A stretch of 64,000 nt of DNA from Prosthecodimorpha hirschii (lineage in GTDB: Bacteria > Pseudomonadota > Alphaproteobacteria > Rhizobiales > Ancalomicrobiaceae): NCBI RefSeq assembly GCF_001305515.1, contig NZ_LJYW01000001.1:6034793-6098792 (forward strand), written 5' to 3'. Both the position numbers and the translations under genes were made by a program. Below are positions 28,616 through 38,378 of the stretch, piece after piece. Within the stretch, counting starts at the first letter, position 1. Every line of letters begins with the position of its first letter. Under the pieces are notes generated by a model. It did not search any database, was not told the origin of the DNA, and worked only from the letters and a program-made list of their open reading frames with translations.

Positions 28616-30544
28616 TCAGAACCGCGCCGACAGGCCGGCATAGACCGAGGCGCCGGGCGTGCCGTAGCCCCACACGGTCTGATAGCGCTGGTCGAGCAGA
28701 TTGCGGCCGCGCAGCGTCAGATCGAAAGTGTCGGTCAGCCGGTAGGTCACGGTCGCGTCGAGCAGGAAATAGGCGGGCAGCTTGCGCACCGGCGAACTGA
28801 AATCGGGCAGGATGACCGAATAGTCCGTGTCGCGCATGTCGTCGACCCAGGTTCCGCGCACCGAAACCGTCGTCTTTTCGATCGCCGTCACCGTGGCGCC
28901 GACGGTCGCCTTGTGGCGCGGGACGCGCAGGAGCGGCGACCCGTCCGCCTGTTCGGCCTGCGTGAAGGTGTAGCTGCCGTCGAGGGCGAGCCAGTCGAGC
29001 GCCTGGACCTTGCCGGCGAGTTCGATGCCGCGCCGCTGGCTCAAGCCCGGCACCTGCAGGTAGCGGTAGGAACCGGCGCCGGTATCGTAGGCGAACTGGA
29101 TCAGGTCCCGGGTATCGAGCTTGAAGACAGTCGCCGAAAGGGTCAGCCGGCCGTCCCAGAAGCTCTGGTCGATGCCGGCATCGAGGCTGCGGCTCTCCTC
29201 GGGCTTGAGGGTTCTGTTGCCATAGATCGGCGCGAACAGTTCGTAGGCCGAGGGCGGCCGGAATCCGGTGCCCCAGCTGGCGCGCAGCTTGGTGCCGTCG
29301 AACAGGCGATAGGCCGCCGTCGCCCGGGCGGTCGGATGGTCGCCAAAGGTGGAATGGTGGTCGTTGCGCAGCGCCCCGGTCAGGGTCAGGCCGGCGATCG
29401 GCTCCAGCGAGGCCTGCGCGAAGGCGCCGGCATTGTCGATCGAACCGGACAGGCCTTCGGAAGAGCGCGCCGTCTCGCGGGCGTAGTCGGCGCCGAACGA
29501 GAAGGCCAGCATGTCGTTCAGCCGGAAACTGCCGAGATATTCGAGCTTGGTCCGGTCGCCGTCATAGTGGCCCGGATAGCCGCCCCAGGTGGTGCTCTGC
29601 GTGTCGTAGTGCTGGACCGACAGGGTGTTCTTCCAGCGCCCGTCCAGAAGATCGAGATCGGCACCGACGCGAACGCCCGCATCCTCGCCGATGGTCCGGT
29701 TGCGCGGCGTGCCCTTGATCTCGTCGGTCGGGCCGACGCCCCAGACGAAATCGTCGAAGGCGCTGTCGTGGCGGCTGTAGCGCAGCGCGCCGAACACCCG
29801 GAACGCCTCGTTCAGGCGCGTGGCGGCATTGGCCGAAAAGGTGGTGTTGTCGTAGCCGTCCTTCTCGCGATTGCCGGCGCGGGAATCGGCCGACGAGATG
29901 CCGTCGGTCTTGTTGCGCTCGATCGAGAGGTTCACCTCGCTGGTCTCGGTCGCCGCCGAAAGGCCGTAGCGCCCGGACACCGTCCCGAAGGAGCCGACCT
30001 CGACGGCCGCGCGGTGGCTGACACCCGGGCCGTCGGCCCGGCGCGTGGTGATGTCGATCACGCCGGCGACGGCGGTGCCGCCATAGAGCGCGGATTGCGA
30101 GCCGCGCAGGATCTCGATGCGCTCGACATCGCCGACCAGCATGTGTTCGAGCGCCGCGGCGGTCTGCGTCTTGGTCGGATCGGAGACCTCGATGCCGTCG
30201 ATGCGGACCATGATGTAGGCCGCGTTGGCGCCGCGCATCATCACGGTGGTCAGACCGCCCGGGCCGCCGATCTGGGCGAAGTTCAGGCCCGGCACGCGGT
30301 CGAGATAGTCCTTCAGGTAGGTCTCCCGGGCGCGCTCCAGCGTCGCCCGGTCGATCACCGTAACCGCCGAACCGACCTTGGCGGCATCGGTCGGCGTGCG
30401 GTTGGCCGAGATCACGACGGTCCCGAGATCGAGGGCTCCTCCGGTCCGGGCGCCCTCCTGGGCGGATGCCGGCCCGCCATGGTCCATGCAGATCGCTGCG
30501 GCCGCCAGCAGTGCGCGGCGGTGCCTGTTCGAAAGTCCTTGCAT
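28616..30544 (-). CDS. btuB: TonB-dependent cobalamin receptor
   Basis: This 642-residue outer-membrane receptor has a signal peptide (about residues 1-28), a TonB box at about 41-49 (GTVVISANR, close to the BtuB form), a plug domain (about 45-165, with GGTAVAGVIDITTRRA) and a 22-strand-type beta-barrel ending in the aromatic GLSARF. It carries corrinoids into the periplasm. The riboswitch at 30773-30964 lies 230 bases upstream on the same strand and decides the substrate class. It heads the btuB-btuF-btuC-btuD-cbiZ-tonB unit. Confidence 0.94.
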   Translation of the reverse strand: MQGLSNRHRRALLAAAAICMDHGGPASAQEGARTGGALDLGTVVISANRTPTDAAKVGSAVTVIDRATLERARETYLKDYLDRVPGLNFAQIGGPGGLTTVMMRGANAAYIMVRIDGIEVSDPTKTQTAAALEHMLVGDVERIEILRGSQSALYGGTAVAGVIDITTRRADGPGVSHRAAVEVGSFGTVSGRYGLSAATETSEVNLSIERNKTDGISSADSRAGNREKDGYDNTTFSANAATRLNEAFRVFGALRYSRHDSAFDDFVWGVGPTDEIKGTPRNRTIGEDAGVRVGADLDLLDGRWKNTLSVQHYDTQSTTWGGYPGHYDGDRTKLEYLGSFRLNDMLAFSFGADYARETARSSEGLSGSIDNAGAFAQASLEPIAGLTLTGALRNDHHSTFGDHPTARATAAYRLFDGTKLRASWGTGFRPPSAYELFAPIYGNRTLKPEESRSLDAGIDQSFWDGRLTLSATVFKLDTRDLIQFAYDTGAGSYRYLQVPGLSQRRGIELAGKVQALDWLALDGSYTFTQAEQADGSPLLRVPRHKATVGATVTAIEKTTVSVRGTWVDDMRDTDYSVILPDFSSPVRKLPAYFLLDATVTYRLTDTFDLTLRGRNLLDQRYQTVWGYGTPGASVYAGLSARF

Positions 30545-30772
30545 TCATGCCCCCTTGCGGCCGCACCGCAGTGCAGGGCCGCAGCCGAACGACGCGCGCC
30601 TGGGCCCGTCGTTTCCAACACCGGCATCGCGCAGGGCAGGGAGGAGGAAGCGGCGGGCGATCGCGACCGATCATCCGCCGGCGGCCTTTCCCGGCTCCGG
30701 CGACACGACACATGTCACCCGCTCGGAACGGCCGCGATCCGACGCCCCACGCATCGGGATCAGGAGTGACGG

Positions 30773-30964
30773 AAGGGGCAGGTCTCCTGGCTCACGGGTC
30801 AAGGCCTTGTCTCCCGCCTTCCCGACGGCGCCATGGCCGTCAGTGGCTTGAGGGAGATGGCTCGCCGCTTACAGTTGCGGGGGCAGCTGCGGCTTCGCCG
30901 CGCCCGTCCGGAGACGGCCTCGGCTCACCGACATTCCCTTTTCATCCGTCTTTCGACGGAACCT
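30773..30964 (-). ncRNA. Cobalamin riboswitch (AdoCbl-type)
   Basis: On the minus strand the conserved B12-riboswitch elements occur in order: GGGAATGTCGGTGAGCC-like 5' part, the CCCGCAACTGTAAGCGG core (near 30865) and the 3' box GAGCCAGGAGACCTGCC (near 30780-30796). The helices between them are GC-rich. The RNA binds adenosylcobalamin and normally represses the downstream gene. It lies about 230 bases before btuB, with room for an expression platform. No clear T-run terminator was found, so control may act on translation or by a Rho-dependent route. Confidence 0.95.
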
Positions 30965-31095
30965 CTTCACGAAATCGAGAGTGATCAGGACGACCGGGAG
31001 AGTCAAGCGGCCGATCGGGCCGTCCGCGCAGCGCTGCGTTGCACCGGTGCCCTGCCGCCGGCACCCGTCGCCCCGTCTTGCGGCAAGAGGCCAAA

Positions 31096-31124
31096 GAAAA
31101 AGCCGCCCATTGCTGGGCGGCTTT
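31096..31124 (-). terminator. Rho-independent terminator of livK
   Basis: On the minus strand the stem AAGCCGCCCA / TGGGCGGCTT with a GCAA-type loop is followed by TTTTTC. It starts about 35 bases after the livK stop codon. It closes the liv operon and isolates it from the B12 riboswitch region downstream. Confidence 0.88.
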
Positions 31125-31157
31125 CCGGATGCGATCGAACCTTTCGGTCCGCTCGGA

Positions 31158-32276
31158 TCACTTGTTCTGGGTATAGGTGACCTTGCCGTCGGCACCCTTG
31201 TTCCAGGTGTACATGACGTAGTCGACGGTGGTGCGATCACCCTTCTTGTCGTAGGAGATGTCGCCGAGCACCGTCTTGAAGGTCATGCCCGAATGCATCG
31301 CGTCGGCGATCTTCTTCGGGTCGAGCGAGTTGGCCTTCTCGGCCGCCTGCTTCATGATCTGCACGGCCGCATAGGAATAGAGCGTATAGGCCTGCGGATC
31401 GAAGTTCTTGGCCTTGAACTTGGCAACCACGTCCTTGGCGGCCGGGTTGTTGCGCGGATCCGGGCCGAACGACATCAGGGTGCCGATCACGCCGTCGCCG
31501 CCGATCGAGGCGAACTCGTCGTCGGTGATGCCGTCGCCGGACATCATCACGGTCTTCAGGCCCTGGTCGCGCATCTGGCGCACGATCAGACCGCCTTCGG
31601 TGTGCAGGCCGCCCCACATCAGGATGTCGGCACCCGACGCCTTGATCTTGGAGACCAGCGCCGAATAGTCCTTCTCGCCGGTGTTCACGCCTTCGTACAG
31701 GACTTCCTTGATGCCGTCCTTGTTCATGAAGCCCTTGGCAGCGTCGGCGAGACCCTGGCCATAGGTGGTCTTGTCATGAACGACGGCGATCTTCTTGCCC
31801 TTGAAGTGCTGCTTGGCGTAGTCCGCCCACAGCCGGCCCTGCTGGTCGTCGCGGCCGCAGGTGCGGAACACGTTCCAGAGGCCACGCTCGGTGATCTTCG
31901 GGTTGGTGGCCGACGGGGTCACGGTCAGGATGCCGTTCTCCGCATAGACCTCGGACGCCGGCATGGTGACGCCGGAGTTGAAGTGGCCGACCACCAGCTT
32001 GACGCCGTCGCCGACGAACTTGTTGGCGACCGAAACGCCCTGCTTCGGATCGGAGACGTCGTCGCCGACCGACAGAACGATCTTCTGGCCGAGGATGCCG
32101 CCCGCGGCGTTGATGTCTTCGACGGCCTGCTCGGTGCCGTTCTTCAGCTGCGCGCCGAAGGCGGCGTTCGGGCCCGTGATCGGGCCGGCGACGCCGAGCT
32201 TGATGTCGGCATGGGCCATGCCGGCGAAGGCCATCGAGGCCGCCAGGACGGTGCTGGCCAACCAGATCTTCTTCAT
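31158..32276 (-). CDS. livK: Branched-chain amino acid ABC transporter, substrate-binding protein
   Basis: A 372-residue periplasmic binding protein of the Leu/Ile/Val type (PF13458). It has a signal peptide (MKKIWLASTVLAASMAFAG, cleaved at AHA-D), then IKLGVAGPITGPNAAFG and the ligand-site region TVTPSATNP. It delivers amino acids to LivHMGF. An AGGAG site precedes the ATG at 32276; a long in-frame frame farther up is untranslated leader. It is the last gene of the cluster, 370 bases after the DUF6867 gene, and may have its own promoter. Ligand range cannot be set by eye. Confidence 0.94.
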   Translation of the reverse strand: MKKIWLASTVLAASMAFAGMAHADIKLGVAGPITGPNAAFGAQLKNGTEQAVEDINAAGGILGQKIVLSVGDDVSDPKQGVSVANKFVGDGVKLVVGHFNSGVTMPASEVYAENGILTVTPSATNPKITERGLWNVFRTCGRDDQQGRLWADYAKQHFKGKKIAVVHDKTTYGQGLADAAKGFMNKDGIKEVLYEGVNTGEKDYSALVSKIKASGADILMWGGLHTEGGLIVRQMRDQGLKTVMMSGDGITDDEFASIGGDGVIGTLMSFGPDPRNNPAAKDVVAKFKAKNFDPQAYTLYSYAAVQIMKQAAEKANSLDPKKIADAMHSGMTFKTVLGDISYDKKGDRTTVDYVMYTWNKGADGKVTYTQNK

Positions 32277-32645
32277 GGAAATGCTCCTCTCCACAGTTTG
32301 CTCCAGGCCCTCGCCGATCCCCGATCGGCTGTGAGCCTCCTCCCATTCGGCGGTTCGAGACCGGAGCGCGTCGACCGCTGTCTCCGTTCCCGGTTCCCCC
32401 GGGTTCCGAACCGATCGGCGCAAGCCGGGCACGTTCAGGCGGTAGGGCCGGAACGTGATTCCCTGCCTGCGGATTTCATCGGGGTTTCGTTCCGGAACTC
32501 GGCGGAGGCGGCTGCCTCCCTCCGAGCCCGTCGCCCCAGCCGACGGTGCCACCCGCTGGGGCGCGATCCTTGCCCGAAATCAACGAGTTGTCACCCGAAA
32601 AACGGCTTTGCCGGACGAATCTCGTGCGACGGTGAAGATCACCCC
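32277..32645. other. Intergenic region upstream of livK
   Basis: This 369-base stretch separates the DUF6867 gene from livK on the minus strand. It contains the livK ribosome site near 32285-32292 and a mildly AT-richer stretch near 32570-32600 on the minus strand, where a promoter could lie. Open frames crossing it are unbroken because of GC bias and do not look like protein. Binding-protein genes often need higher expression than the permease genes, which would justify a separate promoter here. Confidence 0.35.
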
Positions 32646-33002
32646 TCAGACGCGGCTGCGCCAGCTGAGCGGACCCAGCGGTGCGTAGAGCCAGTTGTAT
32701 TTCGTCACCATCTGGCGCGTTCGCATCTGGCGGTATCCGATCGCGGCGAACACCTGAACGACCGCCATGTCGACCAGGTAGTACTGCGCCGAAAGAAGCG
32801 TGCCGCCGAACAGCGCGAAATGCAGGAAGCGGACGACCGCGCCGAGCACCAGCATGTAGAGGAAGACGGTCCAATAGGGCCGCCAGGTCGAGGCGCAGGC
32901 CTTGCCGGTCATCCACGCGGCCCAGCCGCCCATGACCACCGTCACGGCGATGAACAGCCGGATGCTTTCCTCTTCGTAGAGAACGCCCTGGAGCTTTTCC
33001 AT
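32646..33002 (-). CDS. DUF6867 family membrane protein in the liv cluster
   Basis: The 118-residue protein resembles the DUF6867 family, which occurs beside liv genes in alphaproteobacteria. It has three hydrophobic stretches (about 14-33, 45-67 and 72-93) and a conserved C-terminal basic end (TKYNWLYAPLGPLSWRSRV). The ATG at 33002 lies 60 bases after the livF stop. It is probably in the liv operon. Its function is unknown; a small permease-associated or assembly role is a guess. Confidence 0.8.
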   Translation of the reverse strand: MEKLQGVLYEEESIRLFIAVTVVMGGWAAWMTGKACASTWRPYWTVFLYMLVLGAVVRFLHFALFGGTLLSAQYYLVDMAVVQVFAAIGYRQMRTRQMVTKYNWLYAPLGPLSWRSRV

Positions 33003-33062
33003 GGGACCCTTACCGTTTGCGGATCGACACGCGATCCCCTGATCCTACGATGCAGCCGCCGG

Positions 33063-33784
33063 TCAATGGCGGCCGCCTTCCAGATAGGCGGCGCGCACTT
33101 CCGGCCGCTCCAGCAGTTCCTTGCCCGAGCCGCTCATCGTGATGACGCCGTTGACCATGACGTAGCCGCGGTGGGCGAGCTTCAACGCGTGGAAGGCGTT
33201 CTGTTCGACCAGGAACACGCTCAGTCCCTCGGTGCGGTTCAGATCGCGGATCGCGTCGAAGATCAGCTTGACGACCAGCGGCGCCAGGCCGAGCGACGGC
33301 TCGTCGAGCAGCAGCAGCTTCGGGCGCGACATCAGAGCCCGCGCGATGGCCAGCATCTGCTGTTCGCCGCCCGAGAGCGTACCGCCACGCTGGTTGATGC
33401 GCTCCTTGAGGCGCGGGAACAGGTCGAAGACCCGCTTCAGATCCTCGTCCATGTGGGCGAAGTCGTTGATCGCCGCGCCCATCTGGAGGTTTTCCATGAC
33501 CGACATGCGCGGGAAGATGCGCCGTCCCTCCGGGGACTGTGCGATGCGCATGCGGGCGATCTCATGGGTCGGCATGCGCGAGATGTCGGAGCCCTGATAG
33601 ACGATCTTGCCTTCGCGCGCCCGCGGGCTGCCGAAGATGGTCATCATCAGGGTCGACTTGCCGGCACCGTTGGCGCCGATCAGGGTCACGATCTCGCCTT
33701 CGTTGACGTCGAGATCGACGCCCTTCAGCGCGATGATCTTGCCGTAGTAGGTCTTCACGCCGCGGATGGACAGGAGCGGTTCAG

Positions 33785-33788
<4 letters not shown>
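33063..33788 (-). CDS. livF: Branched-chain amino acid ABC transporter, ATPase LivF
   Basis: A 241-residue ABC ATPase with Walker A GANGAGKST (about 36-44), signature LSGGEQQM (about 138-145) and Walker B LLLLDEPSLG. LivF pairs with LivG. A GTG start at 33788 is used, overlapping the livG stop codon in GTGA, so translation is coupled. Confidence 0.96.
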
Positions 33789-34692
<904 letters not shown>

Positions 34693-34696
<4 letters not shown>

Positions 34697-36273
34697 CCGT
34701 GGCCCTCCTTCACGAGGTCGCCGGAAACCGTCTTGCGTTCTTTCAGGAAGGCCGTCGGGGTCCGGGTGGAGATCAGACCGCGCGGCTTCCACAGCATGAT
34801 CACGACCATGGAGGCGCCGAAGATGAGGCCGCGATAGAGGGCCGGGTCGAAGTCGTTGCCGAAGATCTGCTTCAGAAAGTCGAGTTCACGCATGATCTCG
34901 AAGCCGCCGACCAGCACCACGGCGGCGATGACGACGCCATAGAGGCTACCCATGCCGCCGAGCACGACGATGGCCAGGATCTGCGCGGATTCGATGAAGG
35001 TGAAGCTCTCCGGCGAGATGAAGCCCTGGCGCGCGGAGAAGAACGAGCCGGCGAAGCCGCCGAACATGGCCCCGAGCGCGAAGGCGGTGAGCTTGGTGTT
35101 GGTGGTGTTGATGCCGAGCGAACGGCAGGCGATCTCGTCCTCGCGCAGCGCTTCCCAGGCCCGTCCGACCGGCATCCGCCGCATGCGCACCGTCACGAAG
35201 GCGGTCAGCAGGGCGAGGCAGAGGATCAGGTAGTAGAGGAAGATCGTTCGGTAGATCGGCGAGAATTCGAGCCCGAAGCGGGCCGCGAAGCCCTCGTCGG
35301 TGGCATTGAACGGAATGCCGAACAGGGTCGGACGCGGGATGCCGGAGATGCCCGCATAGCCGCCCGAGAAATCGACCCAGTTGACCAGCACCATGCGGAT
35401 GATCTCGCCGAAGGCGAGAGTCACGATCGCCAGATAGTCGCCGCGCAGCCGCAGCACCGGGAAGCCGAGGATAATGCCCCAGAAGGCCGACAGGATGCCG
35501 GCGAGCGGCAGCAGGATCCAGAAGCTCAGCCCGAATTCCTTGGCGAGCAGCGCGTAGGAATAGGCGCCGACGGCGTAGAAGGCGACATAGCCGAGGTCGA
35601 GCAGGCCGGCGAGGCCGACGACGATGTTCAGGCCCCAGCCGAGCATCACGTAGATCAGGATCTGGATGCCGAAATTGTCGATCCACTTCAGCGAACCGCC
35701 CCAGCCGGCACCGAGGATCGCGATGATCGGGAAGGCGGCCAGGAAGCCGATGCCGGCCGGGCCGAGCAGGGCGGCGGCGCGTTCGGTCATGTTCTGGCCG
35801 AAGGCGATCAGCACCACGCCGAACAGGGCCGCGACGGCTTCGATCAGGATGATGCTGCCGAGGCCCATGGTGCCGGGCGGGGAGATCGGCATGTTCGGCA
35901 GGGCGCCGCCGGCGAGGCGGAAGCCGATATCGACCACCGCCACCAGGGTGACGACGACGCCGACCAGGAAGCAGAGCCGCTTGAACATGCCCAGGAGGCC
36001 GCCCGACGGGCTCGCCACCGCAGCCTTGTGCGAGGGTTCGCGTCCCCAGACGAAGACGTTCAGCAGGAATCGACCGACGACGATGATGCCGACGATCACC
36101 GCCAGGGCTTCTGGCCGGACCTTCAGAACCAGCCGGTTGGAGATGTCCTGGACGGTCTGAAGACCGATGAAGACGCCGAAGAGGCCGAGTGCGATCAGGC
36201 CGGCCAGCAGCGCATCCTTCGCCGCATGGCCGATGTCGACGGAGCGACCGCCGGTTTGGGTCTCGTTGGCCAT
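34693..36273 (-). CDS. livM: Branched-chain amino acid ABC transporter, permease LivM
   Basis: A 526-residue inner-membrane permease. The C-terminal 320 residues are the conserved LivM channel ([20 protein letters not shown], about 220-240, and [17 protein letters not shown], the cytoplasmic EAA-like loop). The first about 200 residues add several membrane helices (about 20-40, 53-75, 97-120, 137-157 and 170-190) as in the longer rhizobial form. It is 4 bases from livH and overlaps livG. Confidence 0.94.
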
Positions 36274-36277
36274 GGGC

Positions 36278-37195
36278 TCAGACCTTCTCGACTTCGGGTT
36301 TGCCGAGGAGCCCCTGCGGCATGAAGATGAGCGTGATGGCGAGGATCGAGAAGGCGGCCACGTCCTTGTAGTCGATCGTGAAATAGGCCGACCAGAAGAC
36401 CTCGATCAAGCCGATCAGCAATCCGCCGACCACCGCGCCGGGCAGCGAGCCGATGCCGCCGAGCACGGCCGCCGTAAAGGCCTTCACGCCCGGGTTGAAG
36501 CCGTCCGAGAAGGACACGACGCCATAGTAGACCATGTACATCACGCCGGCGACCGCCGCGAGCGCGGCGCCCATCACGAAGGTGATCGAGATGGTGCGGT
36601 CGACGTCGATGCCGAGCAGCGAAGCCATCTTGCGGTCCTGCTCGCAGGCCCGCTGGGCGCGCCCGAGCGACGTCTTCTGGACGAGATACCAGAAGGCGGC
36701 GAGCAGGATCGCGGTGACCACCATGATCATGATCTGCTTGTAGGAGATCGCGACGTTGTAGGTCGGGCTCTCGACCAGGATGATCACGTCGTTCAGCATG
36801 CCGGGCACCGGCTTATTGCGCGGTCCCTGCGTCACCTGGACGAAGTTCGACAGGAAGATCGATACGCCGATCGCCGAGATCAGCGGAGCGAGGCGGAACG
36901 ACCCGCGCAACGGCCGGTAGGCGACCCGCTCGATGGTCCAGTTCCAGAGCGAGGTCAGCACCATCGCCACGACCAGCATCAGCACGATCGCGATCACCAC
37001 CGGAACGGACCCGACCAGGGCCCCGATCAGCAGGAACGTAATCATGGCGATGAAGGCCGACACCATGAACACGTCGCCGTGGGCGAAGTTCACCATGCCG
37101 ATGATGCCGAAGACCATCGTGTAGCCGATGGCAATGAGCCCGTAGATCGAGCCCAGCGTGATCCCGTTGATCAACTGCTGAAGGAATACTTCCAT
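36278..37195 (-). CDS. livH: Branched-chain amino acid ABC transporter, permease LivH
   Basis: A 305-residue permease with about eight helices. It starts [20 protein letters not shown], a typical LivH start, and has the [21 protein letters not shown] segment and the coupling loop [20 protein letters not shown]. It is the first gene of the liv operon (livH-livM-livG-livF-DUF6867-livK). The putative promoter lies about 120 bases upstream. Confidence 0.96.
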   Translation of the reverse strand: MEVFLQQLINGITLGSIYGLIAIGYTMVFGIIGMVNFAHGDVFMVSAFIAMITFLLIGALVGSVPVVIAIVLMLVVAMVLTSLWNWTIERVAYRPLRGSFRLAPLISAIGVSIFLSNFVQVTQGPRNKPVPGMLNDVIILVESPTYNVAISYKQIMIMVVTAILLAAFWYLVQKTSLGRAQRACEQDRKMASLLGIDVDRTISITFVMGAALAAVAGVMYMVYYGVVSFSDGFNPGVKAFTAAVLGGIGSLPGAVVGGLLIGLIEVFWSAYFTIDYKDVAAFSILAITLIFMPQGLLGKPEVEKV

Positions 37196-37848
37196 GTAGC
37201 GACAGCCGCTCCCCGACTTGTCGTCCCGGCCATAGGCGCCGGCACGCGGTCACCGATTGCGCGGTCCCGGTGTTCCCGACACCGGACACGCAGCGCGGCA
37301 CCTTCCCCCGGCGCCGTCGCTATTCTTTACACGCAGATCAGATGCCTCAATTTCGCCATGCTTACCAAGCCCCCCGCGGGGAAACAATTCCCTTCGTGAT
37401 TTGCCCCCTACAAAAGTCGGTTCGTTCCTGATCCGACCCCCATTGGGATGAGACTCGCCGCCCGGTGCCCCCAATGCGCAGGTTTCATCCCGAAGGCCCC
37501 GTCGCCTCCATGACGCCGCGATGCGACGTCATGCCGTCCCGGAGCATGGCCGATCGGCGTCGTCGGACAAGCGCGTTTGATGAGCGGCGTTGCCTTCGTA
37601 TGAGCTTCTTGGCCTCGACCGGGCGGCAAGGCACCGGGCTGCCGCGACGCTCCCTGTTCCGGATGCGACATCCCCCCAATTGAAGTGCCGGCAAATGGGC
37701 AGGATGGCGCGCGTGCGGCGCACAATCTTTGCGCGCTTTCAACGGGGCGGATCCGGCGTCGTTCCGTTTTCCGCGCCGCAACGGTTCGCAAAAACCCGCC
37801 GGCGGTCTACATGTGGGGCAGCGTCCGCGTCGGGCGCCGGAGCCTGCA
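37196..37848. other. Intergenic region livH / flavin reductase
   Basis: This 653-base region separates two divergent genes. The liv promoter candidate is at 37322-37350. The segment 37370-37440 is lower in GC than average. The rest holds only GC-biased open frames without family resemblance or good ribosome sites. I see no RNA gene here. Confidence 0.5.
37322..37350 (-). promoter_or_regulatory. Candidate sigma-70-type promoter of the liv operon
   Basis: On the minus strand TTGAGG (37350-37345) is followed by a 17-base spacer and AAGAAT (37327-37322). Transcription would start near 37315 and give a leader of about 120 bases before the livH ATG. The match is moderate only, in a region otherwise lacking signals. 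Confidence 0.4.
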
Positions 37849-38370
37849 ATGACTTTTCCGATGGTTCGAATTGCCGCCGACGGCGAGCACGTCGACGGCA
37901 AGACCTTTCTCGATGCCATGAGCCGGATCGCCACCGCCGTCCATGTGGTGGCGACCGACGGTCCGGCCGGCCTCGGCGGGGCGACCATGACGGCGGTCGC
38001 CTCGGTCACGGACGCGCCGCCGACCCTGCTGATCTGTCTGAACCACGGCTCGACCGCCAATGCGCTGATCAAGGCGAACGGCGTCTTCTGCGTGTCCGTC
38101 CTGCCGGCCGAAGCGCGCGCCCTGGCCGAGATCTTCTCCGGCCGCACGGGGCTGCACGGCCGGGAGCGGTTCACGGCCGGCGTGTGGTCGCCTCTCGTCA
38201 CCGGCGCCCCGGCCCTGGACGGCGCCCGCGTGGCGATCGACTGCCATGTCAGCGGGGTCAGCGAGGTCGGCACCCATTCGGTCATCTTCGGCGCGGTCGC
38301 GGCGGTCCGGACCGGGGCGGACGGTCCGGCACTCGCCTATCTCGATCGCGCCTTCGCCAGCCTCGCCTGA
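37849..38370 (+). CDS. Flavin reductase family protein
   Basis: A 173-residue flavin reductase-like (HpaC/RutF-fold) FMN-binding protein. It has the family core MSRIATAVHVVATDGPAGLGGATMTAVASVTDAPPTLL split over about residues 24-62, the CVSVLPAE strand and the THSVIFGAV segment near the end. Such proteins supply reduced FMN to a monooxygenase. No oxygenase partner is adjacent. The ATG at 37849 was chosen over 37861 because GGAG lies near; both are possible. Convergent to pcaB-like gene. Confidence 0.88.
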   Translation: MTFPMVRIAADGEHVDGKTFLDAMSRIATAVHVVATDGPAGLGGATMTAVASVTDAPPTLLICLNHGSTANALIKANGVFCVSVLPAEARALAEIFSGRTGLHGRERFTAGVWSPLVTGAPALDGARVAIDCHVSGVSEVGTHSVIFGAVAAVRTGADGPALAYLDRAFASLA

Positions 38371-38378
38371 TCGACCCC

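Noticed and set aside
34699-36324. A frame rich in Asp, Glu, His and Arg opposite livM
   Set aside because: Its composition is the reverse image of a membrane protein gene. The sense strand encodes a clear permease.
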